From Hellea balneolensis DSM 19091 (GTDB lineage Bacteria; Pseudomonadota; Alphaproteobacteria; Caulobacterales; Maricaulaceae): 64,000 nt of DNA. Within the stretch, counting starts at the first letter, position 1. The number at the start of each line of letters is the position of its first letter. Below are positions 43,354 through 54,160 of this stretch, one piece after another. The notes under the pieces were generated by a model. The model made no database searches. It saw only the letters and a list, made by a program, of their open reading frames with translations, and had not been told where the DNA came from. The stretch spans positions 186,001 through 250,000 of the forward strand of contig NZ_AUAC01000002.1 in assembly GCF_000428525.1 (NCBI RefSeq). The letters are read 5' to 3'. The translations under genes were made by a program, and so were the position numbers.

Positions 43354-46203
43354 ATGCATAAACATATCCAAGTGCGCGGTGCGCGTGAGCATAATCTGAA
43401 AGGGGTGAACATTGACCTGCCTCGTGACAAGCTCATTGTTATTACGGGGCTTTCAGGTTCCGGAAAATCATCCCTCGCCTTTGATACGATTTACGCTGAG
43501 GGACAGCGCCGCTATGTGGAAAGCCTATCTGCTTATGCGCGGCAATTCTTGGAGTTGCAGGGCAAGCCAGACGTAGACAGCATAGAAGGCCTCTCTCCTG
43601 CCATTTCAATCGAGCAAAAAACCACTTCACGCAACCCGCGTTCAACCGTCGGCACAGTCACTGAGATTTATGATTACATGCGGCTTCTTTGGGCGCGGGT
43701 TGGTGTGCCTTACTCTCCCGCCACAGGCCTGCCCATAACTAGCCAGACCGTGAGCCAGATGGTTGACCGGGTCATGACGCTACCCGCTGATACAAAGCTC
43801 TATATCCTCGCACCAATTGTGCGCGGCAGAAAAGGGGAATACCGCAAGGAATTGGCGCAGCTTATGAAAGACGGGTTTCAACGCGCCAAAATAGATGGCG
43901 AGTTTTACCGCATCGAAGACGCGCCAGAGCTCGATAAGAAATTCAAACATGACATAGACGTAGTGGTTGACCGCGTTGTGGTTCGAGAAGGATTAGAATC
44001 GCGCCTCGCTGAAAGTATCGAAACTGCGCTTCGCTTGGCGGATGGTCTTGCTATCGCGGAGCAAGCGAATGATGGTGCTGAGCGGATGCTATTCTCCGAA
44101 AAATTTGCATGCCCGGTTTCAGGATTTACGATTTCAGAAATTGAGCCACGGCTTTTTTCCTTCAACAGTCCCCATGGCGCTTGCCCTGTCTGTGACGGGT
44201 TAGGGAAGGAACTTAAATTTGATCCAGGCTTGGTTATACCCGACACAACAAAATCGCTTGCAGGAGGCGCAATCGCAGCTTGGCCCAATAAAACCAGCGG
44301 GCTTTACATGCAAACCATCAAAGCTCTGTCCGAGCATTACGGGTTTAAGGTCGATAAGCCGTTTAAAAATTTGGCTGACGGCGCAAAAGACGTTGTGCTA
44401 TACGGAACCAAAGGCGCGAAGATAAAATTTGTTTATCAGGATGATGGCCGCCGTTATGAAACGACAAAGCCCTTTGAAGGTGTTATCCCGAACCTAGAGC
44501 GCCGCTACCGCGAAACTGAATCTAGTTGGATGCGTGAAGAGCTGGGCAAATATATGTCAGATGCGCAATGCACGACCTGTCAAGGCAAACGGCTAAAGCC
44601 TGAAGCATTGTCGGTGCGCGTTGCTGATATGGATATTTCCGTAACACAGGAAATGTCTATCAAAGACGCGCTCACCCGCTTTGAAGAGCTTGGGACTGAA
44701 CTGTCTGAAAAAGATATGGAAATTGCCTCACGTATTCTGAAAGAAATCCGTGACCGCCTGAAATTTCTAAATGCGGTGGGTCTTGATTATTTGACACTTG
44801 GCCGTGGCTCGGGGTCGCTTTCGGGTGGAGAGTCGCAAAGGATTCGCCTCGCTTCACAAATCGGCTCCGGCCTTACGGGGGTTCTTTATGTGCTCGATGA
44901 GCCTTCAATTGGGTTGCATCAACGCGATAATGAGCGACTGCTAGAAACACTGCAAAACTTACGTGACCTTGGCAACACTGTGCTGGTTGTTGAACATGAT
45001 GAAGACGCTATTCTGACAGCGGATTATGTTGTCGATATGGGCCCCCTTGCCGGCGTTAATGGCGGCGAAGTCGTCGCCCAAGGTACACCAGATAAAATCA
45101 AAAAATCTAGAAAATCTCTGACGGGAAAATATCTAACAGGAAAAAAAGAAATTGCGATTCCAGATGAACGCAGGACGCCTTCAGGTAAGAAAATTACGAT
45201 TAAAGGGGCTCGCGGAAATAACCTTAAAAACGTGACCGCAGAGTTTCCTATTGGTTTGATGACATGTGTATCTGGAGTCTCCGGGGGCGGCAAATCTACC
45301 CTCACTATTGAAACGCTTTATAAAGCCACAGCACGGCGCCTAAATAAATCCACCATACAGCCTATGCCGCATGACGACATTGAGGGTTTGGAACATTTGG
45401 ATAAGGTTATCGACATTGACCAAAGTCCGATTGGCCGAACGCCCCGCTCGAACCCTGCGACATATACTGGCGCATTCACACCCATTCGGGAATGGTTTGC
45501 CGGCCTGCCTGAAGCGAAACTACGCGGTTACAAGCCTGGGCGTTTCTCTTTTAATGTAAAAGGCGGTCGCTGCGAAGCCTGCCAAGGCGGCGGGGTGATT
45601 AAGATTGAAATGCACTTCCTGCCCGATGTCTATGTTACTTGTGATGTTTGCAAAGGGGCACGTTACAATCGCGAGACTTTGGAAATTAAATTTAAGGGTA
45701 AATCCATTGCCGATGTCCTCGATATGACTATCGATGAGGCGGCGGATTTCTTCAAAGCCGTACCAAGTGTACGTGATAAGATGGTCACCTTACAACGTGT
45801 TGGCCTTACTTATCTAAAAGTCGGGCAACAAGCCACAACTCTGTCTGGCGGTGAGGCACAGCGAGTCAAACTTGCCAAAGAACTTGCTAAACGCGCGACA
45901 GGCCGCACGCTCTATATTTTGGATGAACCGACAACAGGACTACACTTCGAAGATGTAAATAAGCTGCTGACTGTTCTGAATGAACTCGTCGAACATGGTA
46001 ATACGATGGTGATTATCGAACACAATCTCGACGTTATAAAAACGGCGGATTACATCATCGACATAGGCCCTGAAGGCGGCGATGGCGGCGGGGAAATTGT
46101 CGCCTTAGGCACGCCGGAAGACGTGGCAAAAGTCAAAGCCAGTTGGACCGGACGGTATTTAAAGCCGATGTTAGAACGGGATGCAGCTCGGAAGAATAGC
46201 TAG
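43354..46203 (+). CDS. uvrA: Excinuclease ABC subunit A
   Basis: DNA damage recognition ATPase of nucleotide excision repair, 949 residues. Two ABC modules: Walker [14 protein letters not shown] (N-terminal) and [13 protein letters not shown] (C-terminal), with [12 protein letters not shown] and [12 protein letters not shown] signatures and [20 protein letters not shown] Walker B. Zinc-finger cysteines are visible in [24 protein letters not shown] and CDVCKGAR. It is divergent from ssb, with a LexA box in the gap. It ends 2 bases from the convergent TonB-domain gene. Confidence 0.99.
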   Translation: MHKHIQVRGAREHNLKGVNIDLPRDKLIVITGLSGSGKSSLAFDTIYAEGQRRYVESLSAYARQFLELQGKPDVDSIEGLSPAISIEQKTTSRNPRSTVGTVTEIYDYMRLLWARVGVPYSPATGLPITSQTVSQMVDRVMTLPADTKLYILAPIVRGRKGEYRKELAQLMKDGFQRAKIDGEFYRIEDAPELDKKFKHDIDVVVDRVVVREGLESRLAESIETALRLADGLAIAEQANDGAERMLFSEKFACPVSGFTISEIEPRLFSFNSPHGACPVCDGLGKELKFDPGLVIPDTTKSLAGGAIAAWPNKTSGLYMQTIKALSEHYGFKVDKPFKNLADGAKDVVLYGTKGAKIKFVYQDDGRRYETTKPFEGVIPNLERRYRETESSWMREELGKYMSDAQCTTCQGKRLKPEALSVRVADMDISVTQEMSIKDALTRFEELGTELSEKDMEIASRILKEIRDRLKFLNAVGLDYLTLGRGSGSLSGGESQRIRLASQIGSGLTGVLYVLDEPSIGLHQRDNERLLETLQNLRDLGNTVLVVEHDEDAILTADYVVDMGPLAGVNGGEVVAQGTPDKIKKSRKSLTGKYLTGKKEIAIPDERRTPSGKKITIKGARGNNLKNVTAEFPIGLMTCVSGVSGGGKSTLTIETLYKATARRLNKSTIQPMPHDDIEGLEHLDKVIDIDQSPIGRTPRSNPATYTGAFTPIREWFAGLPEAKLRGYKPGRFSFNVKGGRCEACQGGGVIKIEMHFLPDVYVTCDVCKGARYNRETLEIKFKGKSIADVLDMTIDEAADFFKAVPSVRDKMVTLQRVGLTYLKVGQQATTLSGGEAQRVKLAKELAKRATGRTLYILDEPTTGLHFEDVNKLLTVLNELVEHGNTMVIIEHNLDVIKTADYIIDIGPEGGDGGGEIVALGTPEDVAKVKASWTGRYLKPMLERDAARKNS

Positions 46204-46205
46204 TC

Positions 46206-47318
46206 CTATAAAGGTTTTTCAGGAAGTATATTGCCACGCTCATCTGTTAGCCTAAATGTAATTTTTGTTACAAGACCCTTGCGAGACTCTGGCGTATCGT
46301 CCTCTTGTATTGGTTCATAATCCCATTCTTTCAGAGACTTAGTTGCTGGCTTTACAAAAACGTCTTCCGTTGCGCTAACCACCTCAACATTTATAGGTTT
46401 GCCTTCATCGCTTACATCAAATTTGAAATTTACATGCCCTGACCGCCTAGCTCGGCTTGGCATAATAGGCGGAATACGCATCACAGGAATAGCAGAGTCA
46501 GCCCGCATTTCATCGTAAGGCCAACACTTACAAACGCCTGCCTCAAGCGCTTCTTCATTCTTATCGCTATCATTGATCAAGGAGCGCATCCAAAGCCATT
46601 TACCGAAAGCGCTTTTCACGAAGGGGTGGTCTTTGTCCAAGGTTCCTTCAAGGTTTTGCATAACAACTTGATACTCAAGGGCCGCTTTAATTGGGTCTTT
46701 TTTATTCCTAAGTGTGTCGCCCTTATAAATGCGGACTAAATAAGGGAATACAGATTGATACTTTTCCGTGGGATTATCAAAAATCGCTATGGCATTATCA
46801 AAATGTTTTATAGCAGCAATTTCATTTCCTTTCATGGCTTGAAGCCAGCCAGAGAGTGTCTTGATTTCGCCATCGATAGTTGACCCCAAAAGGTCTGTTG
46901 ACAAAATCAAATTATTCGCTTCAGAAACATGTTTAGTTGCGCGCTTATACTTTGGGGTCGCAATATACATTTCCGAGAGCTTAATGAGACGCTCTAACCT
47001 AACGCCTTTTTCCTCTTCACTATCCTGTGGAGATAATTCCACAGCGCGCTTAAACCCTTTTATAGCTTCTTCAAAATCATCATAGCGTTGTAAATCTGCA
47101 TAATTTTGCGCAAGGCTTGCGGTTGTCGTGCTATCACCGATAAGGTTTTCTGCCCTATCCCATGCTTTACGGGCTGCTTTTAAGGCCTTCTCTTTATCAC
47201 CGCTTTTAAGCGCAGCACGATACTCTTTATAAGGTTTCAATACTTCTGAAGGCGTTTTTGCATTTGCGGACCCACTCAATGCCACAACAAATCCAAGAAA
47301 TAAAAGTAGTTTTTTTAT
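46206..47318 (-). CDS. TPR protein with TonB-like C-terminal domain, possible ATA start
   Basis: An exported protein of about 370 residues. TPR-like helices (about 20-250: EALKAARKAWDRAENLIG, YDDFEEAIKGFKRAVEL, NEIAAIKHFDNAIAIF) are followed by a TonB C-terminal fold (GHVNFKFDVSDEGKPINVEVVSAT, KEWDYEPIQ, VTKITFRL). The longest frame starts at TTG 47366 without a ribosome-binding site. AGGAG lies 8 bases before ATA 47318, from which the product would begin with a clean signal peptide, KKLLLFLGFVVALSGSANA. I therefore favour ATA. It may deliver energy to or sense outer-membrane receptors; no exbB/exbD is nearby. Confidence 0.72.
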   Translation of the reverse strand: MKKLLLFLGFVVALSGSANAKTPSEVLKPYKEYRAALKSGDKEKALKAARKAWDRAENLIGDSTTTASLAQNYADLQRYDDFEEAIKGFKRAVELSPQDSEEEKGVRLERLIKLSEMYIATPKYKRATKHVSEANNLILSTDLLGSTIDGEIKTLSGWLQAMKGNEIAAIKHFDNAIAIFDNPTEKYQSVFPYLVRIYKGDTLRNKKDPIKAALEYQVVMQNLEGTLDKDHPFVKSAFGKWLWMRSLINDSDKNEEALEAGVCKCWPYDEMRADSAIPVMRIPPIMPSRARRSGHVNFKFDVSDEGKPINVEVVSATEDVFVKPATKSLKEWDYEPIQEDDTPESRKGLVTKITFRLTDERGNILPEKPL

Positions 47319-47382
47319 AAAGTACACTCCTGCGCAGAGCCTAGTTAGGCAATTGAGTTTGTGCAACTCTAAATCTGGTTAC

Positions 47383-48360
47383 TCAAAAATTCGGAACAGG
47401 ATCGTCTTTGGTCCACCATCGGACGGCATAACAATTTACACCGGCTACCAGTAATATCCATCCCGCTAATGCAGCTGCATTTACAATCATCGCCAATACA
47501 CCCAGGAGCATACCTAAAGGACTTTTCATGCGTTCAGCGGCGGCGTCAAATAAGACTCTGGGATTATCCTCGCCAAGGCCCGATACAGCCATAAGAAAGC
47601 CCATATCCCCCGTCGCAATACCCACAGAAATCATATAGATAATATAATATCCGATATAACCACCCAGATATGTGACCAAATACGCCACAAACAAATTCCA
47701 AAACCTATACTTAGTGACTTTATTAGCCGCCAGAACATGTGTTTTATCTCGTTGCATAGACAAGGCCGCTGCAGGAGCGAGCCGCACGGGAATAAATACA
47801 AACATGGCGATTAAGGCAAAGATGGCAACAAATCCAAATATGCCAGCCAAGATGGGTGATAATGCTGAGAATAATACAATGACAAGAGTTATAGCAAAAA
47901 CGCCAAGGATATAGACCAGAAACACAAGTAACCAAACGCTGAGTTGGCACAACATAGTACGCAGTTCTTGGCGCCCAAAACGTAGGGGTTGTCTCGGTGC
48001 TTCTTGATCATGGAAATAACGCCTGTAAAGAGCTGTTTCGCCAGCAGCCGTGACGACCCAGAGTCCAAGTGTAAATAAGAGCATCCCTGGAATAATCTTA
48101 CCAAACGCAGATAACATAGCGTCCGGGTTGGGTTGTTCATTTCCGCTAAACAAAGCGCGATTACTTAACCAGCTTTGCTCTAAAACCTCGCCGTAGCTTC
48201 CGATAAACAAAGGAAGCGTCACAATAAACACAATGGATAGACCTGCAGACATCCAAAACCACAGCCGTATAACAAAGTCTTTTCCGCCCAAGGTCTGGAA
48301 AGCACCTCCTGCGGCCACGTTAAAATCAAAAGCCGCAACGGGTTTTCTGGGTTCAATCAT
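47383..48360 (-). CDS. Multi-pass membrane protein of unknown function
   Basis: A 325-residue protein with about six membrane helices (LWFWMSAGLSIVFIVTLPLFIG; MLLFTLGLWVVTAAGETAL; VWLLVFLVYILGVFAITLVI; a long FGFVAIFALIAMFVFIPVRLAPAAAL; YLGGYIGYYIIYMISVGI; LAMIVNAAALAGWILLVAGV). ATG 48360 has GGGAGAG upstream; the TTG at 48378 overlaps that site and is rejected. The regular glycerol-phosphate-transferase-like layout is not diagnostic and I do not name a family. The next downstream gene on the strand is the TPR/TonB protein, after a 64-base gap. Confidence 0.75.
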   Translation of the reverse strand: MIEPRKPVAAFDFNVAAGGAFQTLGGKDFVIRLWFWMSAGLSIVFIVTLPLFIGSYGEVLEQSWLSNRALFSGNEQPNPDAMLSAFGKIIPGMLLFTLGLWVVTAAGETALYRRYFHDQEAPRQPLRFGRQELRTMLCQLSVWLLVFLVYILGVFAITLVIVLFSALSPILAGIFGFVAIFALIAMFVFIPVRLAPAAALSMQRDKTHVLAANKVTKYRFWNLFVAYLVTYLGGYIGYYIIYMISVGIATGDMGFLMAVSGLGEDNPRVLFDAAAERMKSPLGMLLGVLAMIVNAAALAGWILLVAGVNCYAVRWWTKDDPVPNF

Positions 48361-48488
48361 GATTCTGCTCTCCCTCAATTCAAGCCTATTCGAAACTCCG
48401 CTCTAACTGTAGTTAAATTTTGATTTCATGCGGGTATGAACGTGTGAATCGCTTGTTTTATCGGTGTCTCTCCCCTACATCGCGTGTC

Positions 48489-49886
48489 ATGATCAAAGCC
48501 TCAACAACAAAACCTGTTCACATCATCGGCGCGGGAATGGCTGGCTCTGAAGCGGCTTGGCAGTGCGTTCGCAACGGTGTGCCTGTTATCCTTCACGAAA
48601 TGCGGCCTGAACGTATGACGGATGCGCATCAAAGTGACGGTTTTGCAGAACTCGTCTGTTCCAACTCTTTCCGCTCAGACGATAAAACCGGAAATGCAGT
48701 TGGCGTCTTGCATGAGGAAATGCGCAAGAGTGATAGCCTCATTATGGGCATGGGCGATATGACGAAGTTACCCGCCGGAGGTGCGCTAGCCGTTGACCGC
48801 GAGGCCTTTTCCGATGCGGTCACGACGATATTACAACAACACCCTCTAGTCACAATTGAATATGGCGAGGTCAAAGGGCTGCCGCCCAAAGAGTGGAGAA
48901 ATACAATCATAGCCACAGGCCCTCTCACAGCGCCATCTCTGGCTGACGCCATCTTAAAAGAAACGGGTGAAGACAGCCTCGCTTTTTTCGATGCCATCGC
49001 CCCGATTGTTTACAAAGACTCTATCGATTTTTCCAAGGCTTGGATGCAATCGCGCTATGACAAAAAAGGCCCCGGCGGAGACGGTGCGGATTACATCAAT
49101 TGTCCACTAGATAAAGACCAATATGAAACTTTCATTGAGGCATTGGTGAACTCCGACCAAACTGAGTTTAAAGACTTTGAGAAAGACACGCCTTACTTTG
49201 AAAGTTGCCTACCCATCGAAGTCATGGCGGCGCGCGGAGCAGAGACATTGCGCTGGGGGCCAATGAAACCTGTTGGCCTAACGAATAAGCATAACCCGAC
49301 TGTTAAGGCTCATGCGATAGTACAACTCCGTCAGGATAATGCCCTCGGCACCCTCTACAATATGGTCGGATTTCAAACCAAAATGAAGTATGGCGCTCAA
49401 GCCGAAATCTTCAAAGCCATTCCTGGACTTGAAAATGCAGTCTTCGCGAGGCTCGGCGGAATACACCGGAACACTTTTATCAATTCTCCAAAACTTCTGA
49501 ATAAACAACTCCAGCTAAAATCTTGTCCTGATATTCGTTTTGCGGGTCAGATTATGGGCGTGGAAGGCTATGTCGAATCCGCGGCTCTTGGTCTAATCAC
49601 CGGGCGCATGGCGGCTGCGCAGGCGGTAGGGAATGAATATCCCGTTCCGCCCCTCACTACGGCCATGGGCTCACTTGTGGAACACGTCACTGGTGGTTAC
49701 ATGACAGGACCAAAAGCCAAATTCCAACCCATGAATGTGAATTTCGGCCTCTTCCCTCCAATCGAGGGCCTGATTTACAAGGATGAAAATGGGAAAAATA
49801 TTCGCGGAAAAGAAAAAACACGCTTTCGGAAACGTCATTTTGCACAGCGCGCCTTAAGGGATATTGAAGGTTGGGTCGCCGCTTAA
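48489..49886 (+). CDS. trmFO: tRNA (uracil-54-C5)-methyltransferase, folate-dependent (TrmFO)
   Basis: FAD- and methylenetetrahydrofolate-dependent enzyme that makes ribothymidine-54 in tRNA. The FAD motif [15 protein letters not shown] opens the protein, followed by the TrmFO signatures [30 protein letters not shown] and [14 protein letters not shown], and a C-terminal [14 protein letters not shown] that also belongs to the flavin site. I choose ATG 48489 (465 residues, typical length); a longer frame from 48420 adds 23 residues with no better ribosome-binding site. It overlaps the convergent DUF4153 gene by 4 bases. Confidence 0.96.
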   Translation: MIKASTTKPVHIIGAGMAGSEAAWQCVRNGVPVILHEMRPERMTDAHQSDGFAELVCSNSFRSDDKTGNAVGVLHEEMRKSDSLIMGMGDMTKLPAGGALAVDREAFSDAVTTILQQHPLVTIEYGEVKGLPPKEWRNTIIATGPLTAPSLADAILKETGEDSLAFFDAIAPIVYKDSIDFSKAWMQSRYDKKGPGGDGADYINCPLDKDQYETFIEALVNSDQTEFKDFEKDTPYFESCLPIEVMAARGAETLRWGPMKPVGLTNKHNPTVKAHAIVQLRQDNALGTLYNMVGFQTKMKYGAQAEIFKAIPGLENAVFARLGGIHRNTFINSPKLLNKQLQLKSCPDIRFAGQIMGVEGYVESAALGLITGRMAAAQAVGNEYPVPPLTTAMGSLVEHVTGGYMTGPKAKFQPMNVNFGLFPPIEGLIYKDENGKNIRGKEKTRFRKRHFAQRALRDIEGWVAA

Positions 49887-51652
49887 AAGCCGGTTGTAAG
49901 GATAGAAAAATCTAAATTAATATTCGTCTTGGGATCTTCATCATTGGTAACTTTCCACATATTCAGACTATGAATAATTAAGTTTATCTTCTTATCCTCG
50001 GAATTTAAAATCACGATGCTTGGGTCGTCGAGAATGAATCTATCCTTTATAATTTGCAAGTCAGACACATACGCTTGAACATCAAACTCAGCGATAGAGT
50101 TGCCGTTTTGAGAAAAGCTGATGATGCTCCCATTACTGCTTATTTGTACATCGTTAAATATTGCAATTTGCCGGGCGTTATCATTATTTGCGGCATAAAA
50201 ACTATATCGACCGTGAAGTTGCTGAAACCCTGAGATGTCGATTGAATTCTTAGTGTCATATATAATAGATCTCCCGCTGTTATAACGGCTATCTAGAACA
50301 ACATCATCAAGGTTTAATCTCTCAAATATATCGGCCGTGTTGAACTTTTGAAATGCAGGAACATTTTTAGCCCCGCTGAATAATGACCTCAAAACTTTAT
50401 CTTCATCTTGCCGTATCAAGTAAGTTAAGCTTCCTTTGGCCTTTTTGGCAGCCTGAAGATTATCAATCGTTATATCATCCTTGTTTCTGACTACGCCTTC
50501 ATTTGTCATTACACCTGCTTCTATCAAGCCTGAAACTGCACGTGATTTTTGATTTTGGACTGACAAAAGCCCGGAAAAGAAAGTGCCTAAAAATAATAAT
50601 ATCGCAGCCGTTCCGGGAATGAGCCTGATGTCACGCTTAGCTTTTGGGCCGAATGAGAACCAGATTCCCAATCCTATAGCCCATATAACAGCTAGCAGCA
50701 GAGCAATACGTTCAGGTGTGAACCCATATTCTGTGATACGAACACCAACAGATATTGCGAGCATAAGAGCTGCAGGAATTGAGAGTGGGAACCATAGGCT
50801 ACGAAAGAGTTTGGCGAGAGCTTTTGTGCGAATGAAAGGCGGTTCTAAAACAAGCCAAGTCAAAGTCCCCACTAATAAAAAGGGCGTCGTAAGCTGAGCG
50901 ATTTCGCCTTTGGGCAGACTCCCGGCGACAATAATATTTATCCCGTAAGCGATCAATATAAGGGCATATATGAGTGTCAGTGGCGAAAGCAACCAAGTCC
51001 CCATAAATGCCACAGCCTTTGACACAAAACCCGGATTATCATGTAGTTCTTGATAACTCTCATCAACGCGCGGCGCCGTTGAGAGCCAATAAAGCGGTGC
51101 CAAAAAGCCTAAACCTAAAGGGAGTATCAGGTGCTCGATAAGGTCGTTCATATTGACACCAAAAAGAGATTTCATTGCGGCGCCAATAGCAAATACGCCC
51201 ACAGTAAATATCACAGACCCCACTGTGGCAAAGACAGCGCCTGTCCAAATTTTATGTGTAAAGTCCCATACATGAAGATTATCGCGAGATTTGCGCCAAA
51301 GCACCATGTTTCCAAGGATAAGCAAGACCGCCCCTATCGCCATAGGCAGGTTTATACGGAGCTCTTCAGAGAACCATGCAAGACTAGCGCAAATTAAAGC
51401 GATAATAATCTGAAGAACAATTGCGGGTGATTTACCCTGTGTTTCGCGCGCGATCGTGACGCAAAATGAGAGATACGCCCCAACAATAAGACCTGCGAGC
51501 ATGCGGCCAAGTGGTTCACGATTACCAAAATTATCAAAGATAATTATGATAACCGTAAAGATCGCCATTAGGGCGACGGCAACTGGAAAACGGGTCAAGA
51601 CCGCGTTTACATTAGTTATGCGGCCCACCCATCTTTTAAGGCCTGATTTCAC
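49883..51652 (-). CDS. DUF4153 membrane protein
   Basis: A protein of about 589 residues with around ten N-terminal membrane helices and a C-terminal soluble region of about 190 residues. The stretch [27 protein letters not shown] and later [26 protein letters not shown] fit DUF4153. GTG 51652 shares its G with the stop of the AbgT gene (TAGTG), so I use it; a frame up to 51715 lies inside that gene. The C-terminal part ([24 protein letters not shown]) is predicted to be beta-rich. Family function is unknown. Confidence 0.8.
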   Translation of the reverse strand: MKSGLKRWVGRITNVNAVLTRFPVAVALMAIFTVIIIIFDNFGNREPLGRMLAGLIVGAYLSFCVTIARETQGKSPAIVLQIIIALICASLAWFSEELRINLPMAIGAVLLILGNMVLWRKSRDNLHVWDFTHKIWTGAVFATVGSVIFTVGVFAIGAAMKSLFGVNMNDLIEHLILPLGLGFLAPLYWLSTAPRVDESYQELHDNPGFVSKAVAFMGTWLLSPLTLIYALILIAYGINIIVAGSLPKGEIAQLTTPFLLVGTLTWLVLEPPFIRTKALAKLFRSLWFPLSIPAALMLAISVGVRITEYGFTPERIALLLAVIWAIGLGIWFSFGPKAKRDIRLIPGTAAILLFLGTFFSGLLSVQNQKSRAVSGLIEAGVMTNEGVVRNKDDITIDNLQAAKKAKGSLTYLIRQDEDKVLRSLFSGAKNVPAFQKFNTADIFERLNLDDVVLDSRYNSGRSIIYDTKNSIDISGFQQLHGRYSFYAANNDNARQIAIFNDVQISSNGSIISFSQNGNSIAEFDVQAYVSDLQIIKDRFILDDPSIVILNSEDKKINLIIHSLNMWKVTNDEDPKTNINLDFSILTTGF

Positions 51653-53283
51653 TATCCCGGCAGAGTGTAAGCCATTGGAGCGCCTGGCCCTAATGGCAAG
51701 CCGAGATAGGCCCAAGCCACAACAAGGATGACGCCTGTGATGAGCATCCAGATCGAATATGGTATCATCATGGCGGTCAAGCTACCCAAACCAAAATCCT
51801 TTTGCCATCGTTTGGCGAACACAAGGATAAGCGGGAAATAAACCATCAGCGGGGTGATGATATTTGTGGCACCATCTCCGACACGATAAACGGCTGTTGC
51901 CCCATCGGGACTAATCCCAAGAAGCATCAACATAGGCACCATGACTGGGGCGAGCAACGCCCATTTCGCAGAAGCTGACCCAACAAATAAATTTATGAGG
52001 GCCGAGAAAAGAACAATAAGACCAAGCAAAATTGGTAATGGAAGTCCAGACGACTCAATTGCGTTAGCTCCATGAACGGCGGAGATAAGGCCTAAGTTAG
52101 ACCATCCAAACATCGCCACAAAGTGAGCCGCTGCAAAGGCGAGAACAAGATAGTAACCCATATCTTTCATAGCTTCGGCCATCATATCCACAAGGTCGCG
52201 GTGGTCTTTAATTGTTCCCGCAGCTTTACCATAAGCCCAACCTGAGGCGAGAAAGAGCACCAAGAAGCCCGCGACTAAGGATTTGAAGAAGGGCGAGTAA
52301 TTCGCAATAGTATTACACTCCCCCGCTGCTGCAACATCTGCAGGACAAGCTGTTTCGTCAATCAGCGGCGTATCAGGTCCAAGCGTCATAAAGGCCCATA
52401 GTGCGACCGTGCCCAAGACCGCGAGCCCAGCCCAACGCAGACCTTTGCGCTGCGCGTCCGTAAGCGGTTTATCTTCTTCGGCATAGCTCGCATTCTCGCC
52501 TTCCGCGACCCATTTACCGAGGCGCGGCTCTATGATTTTATCCGTTACGAACCAGATAAGCGGAAGGTAGATCACCAATAACGCCATAATGAAGAAGGTG
52601 TTGCCAGCGATATTCGCATCATAACCCGCCACCAAAATTTCGCCGGCTTCTTCGGTGATACCGTAAAGAAGCGCGTCGAGTTGGCCTGGTGCCACATTTG
52701 CGGAGAAACCGCCTGAGACACCTGCGAAAGCCGCCGCTATACCTGCTAAGGGGTGGCGCCCGGCACTGGCGAATAAGACACCCGCAAGCGGAATAAGAAC
52801 GACATAAGCCGCATCCGCAGCGTGATTACCTACCATAGCGACGAGAGCCACAACGGGTGTAAGCAAAAATGCCGGGGCATTTCGAACAGCTGAGCGCATC
52901 GCACTTGCAAAAAGTCCTGAGCGTTCAGCCACACCGGCACCCAGCATCACGACCAAGACATAGCCTAACGGATGAAAATGTGTGAAAGTCTTTGGCATAT
53001 CGACCCAAAGACGAGAAATATTTTCTGCCGCTAAGAGGCTTTTTGCAGGTATGACGCCGTCGGCCCCGATAGAAAAGCGGGCTTTTTGACTATCGGGCAT
53101 ACCGCGTAACACATCTTCGCTTAATGTGGCAGAGCCGCCAAAAAATGCAACGATCAGCGAGATCACCACAAGAAATAAAATGAGATAAAAGAAAATAAAG
53201 ACCGGATCAGGTAACTTGTTACCTGTGCGCTCCACCCACCCCAGAAAGCCTTTTTGTATTGGCTGTGTTATTGCGTCAGTCAT
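51652..53283 (-). CDS. AbgT-family transporter
   Basis: Inner-membrane transporter of 543 residues with 11-12 helices from the AbgT family (p-aminobenzoyl-glutamate uptake or antimetabolite efflux). Recognised stretches are GWVERTGNKLPDPVFIFFYL, ITRLWVDMPKTFTHFHPLGYVLVVMLGAGVAERSGL, GVSGGFSANVAPGQLDALL and DGATNIITPLMVYFPLILVFA. ATG 53283 has GGGGAG six bases upstream; the 16-residue extension to 53331 overlaps the squalene-synthase-like gene. It is coupled to the DUF4153 gene. The direction and substrate of transport are not clear from the sequence. Confidence 0.93.
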   Translation of the reverse strand: MTDAITQPIQKGFLGWVERTGNKLPDPVFIFFYLILFLVVISLIVAFFGGSATLSEDVLRGMPDSQKARFSIGADGVIPAKSLLAAENISRLWVDMPKTFTHFHPLGYVLVVMLGAGVAERSGLFASAMRSAVRNAPAFLLTPVVALVAMVGNHAADAAYVVLIPLAGVLFASAGRHPLAGIAAAFAGVSGGFSANVAPGQLDALLYGITEEAGEILVAGYDANIAGNTFFIMALLVIYLPLIWFVTDKIIEPRLGKWVAEGENASYAEEDKPLTDAQRKGLRWAGLAVLGTVALWAFMTLGPDTPLIDETACPADVAAAGECNTIANYSPFFKSLVAGFLVLFLASGWAYGKAAGTIKDHRDLVDMMAEAMKDMGYYLVLAFAAAHFVAMFGWSNLGLISAVHGANAIESSGLPLPILLGLIVLFSALINLFVGSASAKWALLAPVMVPMLMLLGISPDGATAVYRVGDGATNIITPLMVYFPLILVFAKRWQKDFGLGSLTAMMIPYSIWMLITGVILVVAWAYLGLPLGPGAPMAYTLPG

Positions 53284-53302
53284 GCGACTCCCCTGTCTTT
53301 TT

Positions 53303-54055
53303 TTATATGTTACCGCGAATTGCCGCGCCAAGTAAACGAAGTTGTTTCATCAAAGGCCCATAAGTTATCGTCATTGTTTTTGGGTCGTGCTTGGAGCTTA
53401 GTAAACGTGATAGAAACTTTGGAACCAGGGCCGCATAGGCCACAGCCGGAAACGCTTCATTAGGGATCGACTTTAGTCCTTTATGAGCTTCATTTCGGCT
53501 GTCTCTAGCCGCTAAACATAACTCCTTAAAATCGATTTGGCTTAGCATCCCATTTTGATAATACCCATAAGCGCGGGCCAAGCCCGTCAATCCCCAGGCC
53601 TCTCCCGCAGCGAGGACCGCATCATCAGGCTCTGACCCGAGTATTTTTACGGCGATTTGCATCAATATACCAGAGGTTTGACGGCAATACGCCTTCGCCT
53701 CGTCCAGATTAGCAAAAGGGCGCGGGTCTAAATCCCGCTCTCTTCCGTCAATGAGGCGATCAACCCAAAAGCGCGGCACATCATAGCCTTTTAAAACTCT
53801 CGCCAACGGCGTCGTTATTTCATGTTGCCTTACGGTTCCGCCCTCATAAATCTCTGCAACCGCATCACGCCACCACTGATATCTTATCTGACCAATCATA
53901 GGTTCACTCACCAATTCAGGGACCTTGGCAAGCTCATAGTGAAACGCATAAAGCAACTCTAAGCGCTCTCGACCCTCTTCATCTGCAAACACAGCCGCAC
54001 GCAGCCTGTCAGGGTCAACAGATTTCAACTGGTCTAATGTGGGCGCTGAGAGCAT
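53303..54055 (-). CDS. NDUFAF6-like member of the squalene/phytoene synthase fold
   Basis: A 250-residue all-helical protein of the squalene/phytoene synthase superfamily. It reads LLYAFHYELAKVPELVSEPMIGQIRYQWWRDAV where true synthases have the first aspartate-rich DxxxD motif; here it is absent. The pattern AFxxELAxVxxxVSExxIGxxRxQ matches NDUFAF6, a complex I assembly factor, and its alphaproteobacterial homologues. I therefore think it is not a carotenoid enzyme despite the crt genes 49 kb away. The start at 54055 is near the divergent SodN-operon promoter. Confidence 0.82.
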   Translation of the reverse strand: MLSAPTLDQLKSVDPDRLRAAVFADEEGRERLELLYAFHYELAKVPELVSEPMIGQIRYQWWRDAVAEIYEGGTVRQHEITTPLARVLKGYDVPRFWVDRLIDGRERDLDPRPFANLDEAKAYCRQTSGILMQIAVKILGSEPDDAVLAAGEAWGLTGLARAYGYYQNGMLSQIDFKELCLAARDSRNEAHKGLKSIPNEAFPAVAYAALVPKFLSRLLSSKHDPKTMTITYGPLMKQLRLLGAAIRGNI

Positions 54056-54061
54056 GTTTTT

Positions 54062-54098
54062 GACAACTTTTTATGACTATCCCCGTATTAAAGTTGTC
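54062..54098. promoter_or_regulatory. Inverted repeat in the Ni-SOD cassette promoter
   Basis: Nine-base arms GACAACTTT/AAAGTTGTC with a 19-base spacer, including TTGACA at the left end. A 12-base perfect palindrome GCTTGCGCAAGC follows at 54103-54114. The site is 62 bases before the ATG at 54161 and 7 bases upstream of the divergent gene at 54055. It could bind a nickel or iron regulator such as Nur/Fur, though neither consensus is clear. Confidence 0.45.
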
Positions 54099-54160
54099 GG
54101 CTGCTTGCGCAAGCCTGTGATGCCGTTAAGATTACAAAAATCATTTGAGAGGACTTTATA

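Noticed and set aside
53303-54055. Phytoene synthase (crtB) completing the carotenoid set
   Set aside because: The aspartate-rich motifs needed for catalysis are missing and the sequence fits NDUFAF6-like proteins better.
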